Shown: piece after piece, positions 34,330 to 39,505 of the stretch
Layout: each line of letters begins with the position of its first letter
Numbering within the stretch: the stretch's first letter is position 1
NCBI RefSeq assembly: GCF_016583645.1
Contig: NZ_NRRL01000038.1
Coordinates: forward strand, 1-39,505
DNA from: Rhodovibrio sodomensis
GTDB lineage: Bacteria; Pseudomonadota; Alphaproteobacteria; Kiloniellales; Rhodovibrionaceae
Length of the DNA stretch: 39,505 bases
Direction of reading: 5' to 3'
Notes under the pieces: model-generated
Database searches by the model: none
The model's input: the letters and a program-made list of their open reading frames with translations, nothing else
Told to the model about the DNA's origin: nothing
Program-made: the position numbers and the translations under genes

Positions 34330-35829
34330 ATGCCGACCGTCCAGGTTCCAGCGAGCTTCTTCCGCAAGGAGCGCGACCAGATCTACGCCCGGTCGGGCTG
34401 GCCGATGGTGTTCTGGCGCGAGCTGTTTCAGAACAGCGTCGACGCCGGCGCCCGCCATGTCGAGGTCGCCATGCAGCGCCAGGGAAGCGTGGTCGCGGTG
34501 ACCCACGCGGACGACGGGCCGGGCTGCGACCTGGCCACGATGGAGCGGGTGTTCTTCCGGCTGGGCGAGACCACCAAGACCGACACGGCGGCAATCGGCG
34601 GCTTCGGCCGCGCCCGGATCGTCACCCACTTCTCCCAGGAGATGTACCAGATCCGCACCCGGGATGTGTTCGCCCACGGGGAGGGCGCTGACTACCGGAT
34701 CGTTCGGCAGAAGAAATCGAAACCGGGCTTCCGGAACGACATCGACATCGCGCTCTCGGACTGCAGCGAGGAACGGCTGCGCGACGCGCTTCTCAGCTAT
34801 CTGCGGCAGTGCAACCTGCCGTGCTCAGTCACGATCGACGGCACGCCCTTCACCGACTGGCATGTCCGCGGTCGGCGAACCCGAGAACTCACGGCCGCGG
34901 GCGAAGACGTCCCGTTCGCCCGGGTGCACGTCAACCGCAAGGGCCCGCTACAGGGACGCGCGATCGTGCGTGTCAGCGGCACGATGATGTTCTCCGAGCA
35001 CATCGCCGCCCCCGCGCAGGTCACTATCGAGCTCGACCCCCCGCAAAGCCAGCGGGTGCTGGTCGCCAGCCGCGACGGGCTCGCCGGCCGTTATGCCGAC
35101 GCGCTCAGCCGCTTCCAGAGCGAGCTCTCCGTCGACACGCGCTCGGCCCTGGACGCCCGCCCCCGCAACCGGAACACCCTGCTCCATGCCGGCGGTCTGC
35201 GTAAAACGCTGCATCCCGACATCACGCCCGAGAGCGATCCCGACGCGCCGGCACCGGGTCGCGTGCAGATCTTCGCCCGGACCGGCCCGGTCCATCTGTC
35301 TGACCTACTCAAATCCCTTCGCCTGCCGGACATCCAGCTGATCGACCACGCGGAGACAGCCGCGCTGCGCCGCGCGATCCCGCGCTGGGACCCCAGGCGC
35401 TGGGACCATGAACGCCTGATCCTGGAGGGCGGCGGGCGCGGCGAGCGTGCGCTCGGCCTGCTGCGGGCCTGGCAGGCGGCGCTCGAAGCTGCGGTCGAGG
35501 CCTACCTGCTTGAGCGCGAGGCGCCCGACCTGGAGTGGACGATCGGCTTCTGCTTCCAGGAAGAGACGCGCGCCACCCACCACCTGCTCGATCACGGTCA
35601 CGCCTTCCTGGTCAATCCGGTCGACGACAACGGGAAGGCGGCCTGGCCGCTCAGCGACCGCCTGACCCTGCGCTGGCTGGTCGCGACGGCCGCGCACGAG
35701 GTCGCGCACGTCCAGTTCAGCCTCCACAACGAGGACTACGCCGGCCTGCTGACCCGCTTGCTTGGGCGGATCGATCAGGCCAAGGTCGTGGCCGCGATGC
35801 GCACCGCCATCAAGGAGCCAGCCCGGTGA
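34330..35829 (+). CDS. GHKL ATPase fused to HExxH zincin-like domain
   Basis: 499 aa. The N-terminal 100 residues are a GHKL (Hsp90/MutL/MORC-type) ATPase: N-box ELFQNSVDAGA (E31, N35, D38), G1 box DDGPGCD (61-67), and GGFGRARIV (89-97). A strand-rich middle follows (to about 290). The C-terminus carries AAHEVAHVQFSLHNEDY: an HExxH metal site (H456, E457, H460) with H466 as a possible third ligand, as in zincin peptidases of polyvalent proteins. ATP-driven clamp movement joined to a protease is an unusual pairing. It overlaps the next gene by 4 bp (GTGA). I infer a role in DNA or protein quality control or defence; nothing direct shows it. Confidence 0.75.
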   Translation: MPTVQVPASFFRKERDQIYARSGWPMVFWRELFQNSVDAGARHVEVAMQRQGSVVAVTHADDGPGCDLATMERVFFRLGETTKTDTAAIGGFGRARIVTHFSQEMYQIRTRDVFAHGEGADYRIVRQKKSKPGFRNDIDIALSDCSEERLRDALLSYLRQCNLPCSVTIDGTPFTDWHVRGRRTRELTAAGEDVPFARVHVNRKGPLQGRAIVRVSGTMMFSEHIAAPAQVTIELDPPQSQRVLVASRDGLAGRYADALSRFQSELSVDTRSALDARPRNRNTLLHAGGLRKTLHPDITPESDPDAPAPGRVQIFARTGPVHLSDLLKSLRLPDIQLIDHAETAALRRAIPRWDPRRWDHERLILEGGGRGERALGLLRAWQAALEAAVEAYLLEREAPDLEWTIGFCFQEETRATHHLLDHGHAFLVNPVDDNGKAAWPLSDRLTLRWLVATAAHEVAHVQFSLHNEDYAGLLTRLLGRIDQAKVVAAMRTAIKEPAR

Positions 35830-36215
35830 CCCGTCCGCTGGGTCCCGCCCACGCCGATCTTCGCGCCCTTTCCCGCCAGGCCAGCAGGGACCCCGCCCTG
35901 CGGCGGGCGCTATTGGACGATCTCGCCCGGGCCCCGCATGCCGCGCGGCGCAACGCCCTGATCCTGAGTCTGGAAGGGCGGCTGCTGAAAGCCGATCTGC
36001 CCGGCTACATCCGCGTGTTCGGGCGTCTGACCGCTGGCCTGTTCGGCATCGCCGCGGCGCGCAGCCTGCTGGCGCTATACCTGCGCTCGGTCCCGGGCGC
36101 GGTCGAGGTCGCCTGGACACGTCTGATTCGACTGCCGGAGGATCAGGACTGGCCCGCGCGGCGCTACCTTCGGCTGCTGCTCATCTGCCGGATGGCTGGC
36201 TGGAACCGCATCTGA
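35826..36215 (+). CDS. Partner of the GHKL-zincin protein
   Basis: 129 aa from a GTG that overlaps the previous stop, with AAGGAG 9-10 nt upstream inside the earlier gene. The product is basic and helical (DPALRRALLDDLARAPHAARRN, RRYLRLLLICRMAGW) with a mildly hydrophobic middle (AGLFGIAAARSLLALYL). Tight coupling suggests a complex with, or control of, the GHKL-zincin protein. No family is recognised. Confidence 0.6.
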   Translation: MTRPLGPAHADLRALSRQASRDPALRRALLDDLARAPHAARRNALILSLEGRLLKADLPGYIRVFGRLTAGLFGIAAARSLLALYLRSVPGAVEVAWTRLIRLPEDQDWPARRYLRLLLICRMAGWNRI

Positions 36216-36295
36216 TCCTCGACCCTAACGAATAAGGCGCCGCGTCGCTTTTTTCGGTTCTTCGTTGTCCAAGGTCGGTTGACTGGCACCATATC

Positions 36296-36329
36296 CGGAT
36301 CACACGGATCGCCCAGCGATCCTGATCCG
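36296..36329 (+). promoter_or_regulatory. Nested hairpin before the Rap1a-like gene
   Basis: Outer arms CGGATCA / TGATCCG (7 bp) and inner arms GGATCGC / GCGATCC (7 bp, CCA loop) stack with a 3 nt bulge. It ends 23 nt before the ATG at 36353, so it could be an operator or an RNA element affecting translation. Confidence 0.5.
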
Positions 36330-36352
36330 AACCCGATGCGCAGGTCCCAACC

Positions 36353-36769
36353 ATGCCCCGACTCACCCTAAGCGCGCTCGCGCTCGTCGCCGCCCTGGCG
36401 GCACCGCCAGTAGCCCACGCGCAGTCCGGCGCAGGTTCCGATGCGCCGGCGCAGCCGCTGCCCATGACCGGTGCCGAGATACAAGCGTTGATCACGGAAT
36501 GCCAGGCCAAGAAGCCGGAGACTCTGCAGGCCTACCGAGCCTGTTACGGATATCAGACCGGCATCCTGCTGGGCACGCTGTTCTACGCCGAGGTGTCCGG
36601 TGAGACCCTGCCTTTCTGTCTGACCCAGGATGTGAAGGACACCGAGATCAACACCGCGATCTCGGAGTTCGTCGCGTCTCACGACGAGGTCGCTGACCTT
36701 TCCCTGCCCGCCACCGTGGTCGGCGCGATGGTCAAGGCCTTCCCCTGTAAGCCCGAGGAGAGCGAGTAG
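36353..36769 (+). CDS. Exported Rap1a/Tai-like protein
   Basis: 138 aa with a clear signal peptide (SALALVAALAAPPVAHAQS, cleavage after AHA). The mature part has spaced Cys and the pattern CQAKKPETLQAYRACYGY...CLTQDV...FPC, resembling the Rap1a/Tai family, some members of which are periplasmic immunity proteins against type VI effectors. No effector gene is nearby. The DsbA-like gene starts 3 bp after its stop, fitting a Cys-containing periplasmic client and its oxidase. Confidence 0.65.
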   Translation: MPRLTLSALALVAALAAPPVAHAQSGAGSDAPAQPLPMTGAEIQALITECQAKKPETLQAYRACYGYQTGILLGTLFYAEVSGETLPFCLTQDVKDTEINTAISEFVASHDEVADLSLPATVVGAMVKAFPCKPEESE

Positions 36770-36772
36770 ACC

Positions 36773-37525
36773 ATGAAACTCGACATCAAGACCCTGCTGG
36801 CGAGTGTCGTCGCGGCCGGCGTTGTGGCAGGTGCGGTCAGCGGCCTGATGACCAAACAAGCGCCCGTCCCGGCCAAGCCCACCAGCGAGGCCGACTTCAA
36901 GGCCATGCTGATGGATAATCCGCAAACCATTCTGGACTCCCTCAACGCTTATCGCTCGGAAATTGAGAAGAAAGATCAGGCGCCGGTCTCCGACGAGCTG
37001 CGCCAGCAGATCGAGGATACGAGCTACGGCCAGGCCGTAGCGATCGCCGGTCCGGCAGACGCCGAAATCGTCCTGGTCAAGTTCAACGATCCGAACTGCT
37101 CCTTCTGCCGCCGGTCCATTCCCGAGGTGAAGAAGGTCATCGAGGCATTCCCGGAGGTGAAGGTTGTCGTCCGGCCGTTCCCGATCCTGGGGCCGAACTC
37201 GGTGGCGACCACCCACGTCGGCGCCGCGATCGCCGATCTCGGCGCCTACGAGGACTTCTACAGCGAGCTCGGGAATCTGAACGGCCCGATCGGCCAGGAC
37301 AAGGCGATGCGCCTCGCCAAGGAAATCGGCGTCGACATGGACGCATTGCGCACCGAGCTCGCCGAGGGCGATATCGCGAACCGCGTGAACGCGAACCTGG
37401 AGCTCGGTCAGCGCGCCAACGTCCAGGGCACGCCGACCTTCTTCCTGAACGGCAAGCCGATCCGCGGCGCGATGCCGTTCGCCGGGATGAAGCAGGAGAT
37501 CGAGGCGATCCAGGCTCAAGACTGA
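36773..37525 (+). CDS. DsbA-family thiol-disulfide protein
   Basis: 250 aa. An N-terminal hydrophobic segment (LLASVVAAGVVAGAVSGL) anchors or exports it. The thioredoxin fold follows with FNDPNCSFCRRSIPE (CxxC = CSFC) and the cis-Pro loop NVQGTPTFFLNG. Related to DsbA/BdbD/ScsC proteins that oxidise or isomerise disulfides in the periplasm. The ribosome binding site lies in GAGGAGAGCGAG, overlapping the previous gene, so the two are co-translated. Plasmids and conjugative elements often carry such proteins. Confidence 0.88.
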   Translation: MKLDIKTLLASVVAAGVVAGAVSGLMTKQAPVPAKPTSEADFKAMLMDNPQTILDSLNAYRSEIEKKDQAPVSDELRQQIEDTSYGQAVAIAGPADAEIVLVKFNDPNCSFCRRSIPEVKKVIEAFPEVKVVVRPFPILGPNSVATTHVGAAIADLGAYEDFYSELGNLNGPIGQDKAMRLAKEIGVDMDALRTELAEGDIANRVNANLELGQRANVQGTPTFFLNGKPIRGAMPFAGMKQEIEAIQAQD

Positions 37526-37568
37526 GCCTGGGCCGGCCTGACGCCGATCGAGGAGAGGCCAGAGCCGA

Positions 37569-37615
37569 CCGTGTCGCCGGGTTTCATCGTCTTCGAGCGA
37601 AACCCGGCGGCACGG
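37569..37615. terminator. 17 bp hairpin after the DsbA-like gene
   Basis: The arms 37569-37585 and 37599-37615 pair over 17 bp with one G-U, 13 nt loop. There is no U-tract. It may end the two-gene exported-protein operon or protect its mRNA. It lies 97 bp before the ssb start. Confidence 0.5.
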
Positions 37616-37711
37616 CCGGCAACGGCCGAAGAGACGACACACCGGACCCGAGGACGGGACCGGGTGAGACGTACCACCGCCCCCTACCCGTAGAAGCAGC
37701 GAGAGTTACCC

Positions 37712-38188
37712 ATGAGCGGTACCGTGAATAAAGTCGTCCTGATCGGCAACCTCGGTCGGGATCCGGAGATCCGGCAGTTCAACAACGGCGGCCGGGTCGC
37801 CAACCTGGCGATCGCCACCAGCGAGCGCTGGACCGACCGGCAGAGCGGCGAGCGCCGCGAGAAGACCGAGTGGCACCGCGTCGCGGTGTTCGACGACAAG
37901 CTGGTCGAGGTCTGTGAGAAGTACCTGAAGAAGGGCTCCAAGGTTTACCTCGAGGGCCAGCTGCAGACCCGCAAGTACCAGGACCAGTCGGGCCAGGACC
38001 GCTACATCACCGAGGTCGTGCTGCAGCGCTTCCGCAGCGAGCTGCAGATGCTCGACGGCCGCGGCGGCGCCCAGCGGGGCGACCAGAACGCTCATGACGG
38101 CGCGTACGAGTCGGCCGCGCCCGCCCCCGCCGTTGCACCCGCTACAGTCACGGACAACCAAGGGTTGGAAGACGAGATTCCGTTCTAG
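37712..38188 (+). CDS. ssb: Single-stranded DNA-binding protein
   Basis: 158 aa. An OB-fold with the signature [30 protein letters not shown] and [18 protein letters not shown], then a flexible linker and the acidic partner-binding tip DEIPF. It coats single-stranded DNA in replication and repair. Length is typical. GCGAGAG precedes ATG 37712. A terminator follows, so it is probably monocistronic. Its presence away from uvrA suggests an element-encoded copy, which is not proven here. Confidence 0.96.
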   Translation: MSGTVNKVVLIGNLGRDPEIRQFNNGGRVANLAIATSERWTDRQSGERREKTEWHRVAVFDDKLVEVCEKYLKKGSKVYLEGQLQTRKYQDQSGQDRYITEVVLQRFRSELQMLDGRGGAQRGDQNAHDGAYESAAPAPAVAPATVTDNQGLEDEIPF

Positions 38189-38242
38189 TACAACCTAAGC
38201 GGGTTCCCCTTAATCGTCCTACATTTTTGGCGTGCCGTCAAG

Positions 38243-38280
38243 CGGCGACCCCCGACCTCGGGGGGCGCCGTTTTCTCTTT
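38243..38280 (+). terminator. Intrinsic terminator of ssb
   Basis: CGGCGACCCCCGA pairs with TCGGGGGGCGCCG (small mismatch), followed by TTTTCTCTTT. Confidence 0.88.
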
Positions 38281-38303
38281 CAGCAGCGGGTAATAAACCA
38301 AGC

Positions 38304-38317
38304 GTGACGAACGTCAC
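38304..38317. promoter_or_regulatory. CRP/FNR-like palindrome, site 1
   Basis: GTGAC-GAAC-GTCAC, extended by GC/GC to an 18 bp perfect palindrome. The GTGA-N6-TCAC core is that of CRP/FNR-family sites. Its centre lies 42 bp from that of site 2. Confidence 0.6.
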
Positions 38318-38345
38318 GCATTCGACGAACGCACTTCTCGTAAAC

Positions 38346-38359
38346 GTGACCGCCGTCAC
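38346..38359. promoter_or_regulatory. CRP/FNR-like palindrome, site 2
   Basis: GTGAC-CGCC-GTCAC, same half-sites as site 1. It is 115 bp before the exported-protein ATG at 38474. The 38189-38473 gap holds these two sites and the ssb terminator; no gene is seen. Confidence 0.6.
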
Positions 38360-38473
38360 CCGAGAAAATCCGTCGCGCCCCTATTCTCTCCTTACCAACG
38401 CAGCGACACAGAGCGCTGCTCGCCAACAAGCCGGACACCGCCGGTACCACGACGAAGACCTCACAAGGACCTG

Positions 38474-38944
38474 ATGACCATGAAGACTACCCTGTTCGCC
38501 GTCGCCGCCGTCGCCTTCGTCGCCGCCAACCTGTCCAACACCGCGCAGGCCGAGCCTTGGGAGTGCAGCGCGAACTACTTCGACGCGGCACCGTGCCTCG
38601 ATCACGTCCGCGCCTACAAGGATTTCGTCGCCATCAACGGCCTGGAGGTCTCCTACGAGACAGCTGAAATGTACGAGCAGTCCGTGACCCCGGAGATCAA
38701 GGTCGTGTTCGGCGGTAAGGCGATCAACGACCGCACCATCGGCAGCGAGCACGACGTCGCGACGCTGGACAAGGCGCTGGACCGCCTGGCTTACAGCCCG
38801 GTGCAGGAGATCACCCCCAACGCGCCGCTACACCCGCGGATCGCCGCCGCGCAGGGCAGCAACGGCGAAGCCAACACACTGGTCGAGGCGTTCGGTCGCA
38901 CCTTCGAGTGGGATACCGGCCGAAGCCTGCTGGCCCGTAAGTAA
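38474..38944 (+). CDS. Exported hypothetical protein
   Basis: 156 aa. Signal peptide KTTLFAVAAVAFVAANLSNTAQA with cleavage after AQA. The mature protein begins EPWECSANYFDAAPCLDHV (two Cys, likely a disulfide) and ends in an amphipathic tail. AAGGA is close to ATG 38474 and optimally spaced for ATG 38480, which may be the true start. Two CRP/FNR-like palindromes upstream suggest regulated expression. No family is recognised. Confidence 0.7.
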   Translation: MTMKTTLFAVAAVAFVAANLSNTAQAEPWECSANYFDAAPCLDHVRAYKDFVAINGLEVSYETAEMYEQSVTPEIKVVFGGKAINDRTIGSEHDVATLDKALDRLAYSPVQEITPNAPLHPRIAAAQGSNGEANTLVEAFGRTFEWDTGRSLLARK

Positions 38945-38972
38945 GCACCGCCTGAAAGCGGGAACGCGCCTG

Positions 38973-39141
38973 CCCTGCGCCGCCCGGAGCCTTGTGGGTG
39001 AGACTCCGGGCTGCCGCAGGGGGCCGCCTGAAGGACATCCTCTGACAAGGGAGCCCTGCCACAGATCCTCTTTCGACGTGCCTATCTCTCTTCGACCTTG
39101 CACCAGGACGCCGGGCCTCTCGCCCGGCGTCCTTCTTTTTT
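38973..39141 (+). ncRNA. Candidate 3'-derived or stand-alone small RNA
   Basis: Between the exported-protein gene and pilin B lie a two-tier stem (CCCTGCG/CGCAGGG, 38973-39021, then CCCGGAG/CTCCGGG inside it) and, 84 bp on, a strong terminator. No reading frame with a ribosome binding site occurs here. It may simply be the 3' untranslated region of the gene ending at 38944. I found no match to 6S, SRP, tmRNA or RNase P cores. Confidence 0.3.
39105..39141 (+). terminator. Strong intrinsic terminator
   Basis: AGGACGCCGGG pairs perfectly with CCCGGCGTCCT (7 nt loop), followed by TCTTTTTT. It lies 160 bp past the gene ending at 38944 and separates it from pilin B. Confidence 0.93.
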
Positions 39142-39276
39142 GACCCAAGACCGGCGCCGCCAAACAAGTTTTCAGGCGCCGTGTAGAGGCACCCAACGCC
39201 AATCCGCCAGACAACAGCTCTCACTACCATATCCCCGAAGAACGCTCATCAACAACCGTATTCGCGGATAGATCCC

Positions 39277-39505
39277 ATGCGCAGACCCAGCCTCCATCGC
39301 CGTCGCGGCGCCACCAAGATCGAGTACGCCCTGCTGATCGGGCTGGTCGGCCTCGGCACCGCCGGCGCGGTGGCCGCGACCGGCGACAGCATCCGCCACC
39401 TGTTCAACACAGTGGAGAACCAGGCGGTCGGCCCGGCGGGCGAGGTCGCCGAGAGCGGCAAGGCCCAGGTCCGGATCGCCGGCGCCACGGCCAGTGAGGA
39501 CGCCG
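39277..39505 (+). CDS. Flp-type pilin, copy B (3' end off the window)
   Basis: At least 76 residues from ATG 39277. A basic leader (MRRPSLHRRRGATKIEY) with the Gly-Ala-Thr-x-Ile-Glu-Tyr processing site of Flp pilins precedes the hydrophobic helix ALLIGLVGLGTAGAVAA. The tail is identical to copy A over 133 bp. Unlike copy A, the Glu five residues after the cleavage Gly is kept. The ribosome binding site is unclear. The gene runs off the window. Confidence 0.78.
   Translation, partial: MRRPSLHRRRGATKIEYALLIGLVGLGTAGAVAATGDSIRHLFNTVENQAVGPAGEVAESGKAQVRIAGATASEDA
39373..39505. repeat. 133 bp terminal inverted repeat, right copy
   Basis: Exact reverse complement of 1-133. The base before it (G at 39372) already differs from the other copy. 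Confidence 0.9.

Overview
The window is a 39.5 kb GC-rich stretch that reads as accessory DNA of an alphaproteobacterium. This rests on the type of NrdJ, a DUF1289 protein, a PAS_5-like protein, Flp pilins and codon use; the species cannot be named. It may be a large plasmid, chromid or integrated element, because ssb, a DsbA-like protein, TnpB, type I-E cas genes and polyvalent-style multidomain proteins sit together. No rRNA, tRNA or plasmid replication gene was seen. Both ends lie inside the same 133 bp sequence in opposite orientation, the 3' part of a Flp-type pilin gene, so the window is probably a contig broken at a repeat.

Layout. 1-235: pilin copy A (minus, partial). 510-7905: two very large minus-strand genes. 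The upstream one (869 aa) has two SLOG/DprA-like regions. The downstream one (1561 aa) joins SLOG, ASCH-like and NADAR domains to a long unknown C-terminus. 8.1-8.23 kb: a candidate small RNA with its own terminator. 8.47-12.86 kb: a Bax-inhibitor-1 family membrane protein, then small membrane and hypothetical genes including a PAS_5-like protein. 13.1-14.46 kb: a TnpB element with matching end hairpins. 14.9-16.2 kb: a transporter-like membrane protein. 16.45-24.17 kb: a tightly coupled type I-E operon (cas3-cas8e-cas11-cas7e-cas5e-cas6e) behind a hairpin-rich leader, without cas1/cas2 or an array. 24.8-28.1 kb: nrdJ behind two NrdR-like boxes 31 bp apart. 28.4-30.4 kb: a decaying patch with three probable pseudogenes among small intact genes. 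30.4-34.2 kb: DUF1289, a P-loop-less AAA+ remnant, folA and hypotheticals. 34.3-36.2 kb: a GHKL ATPase fused to an HExxH zincin-like end, coupled to a 129 aa partner. 36.35-38.2 kb: a Rap1a/Tai-like exported protein, a DsbA-like protein and ssb. 38.5-38.9 kb: an exported protein behind two CRP-like palindromes 42 bp apart. 39.28 kb to the end: pilin copy B (partial).

How the parts may work together. The SLOG/ASCH/NADAR pair, the cas effector operon, TnpB and the GHKL-zincin pair all point to nucleic-acid or nucleotide conflict functions. NrdJ, DHFR and SSB serve DNA precursor supply and DNA handling. The strongest candidates for something undescribed are the NADAR/SLOG gene pair and the GHKL-zincin two-gene unit. 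All functional statements come from motifs read by eye; no database search was run.
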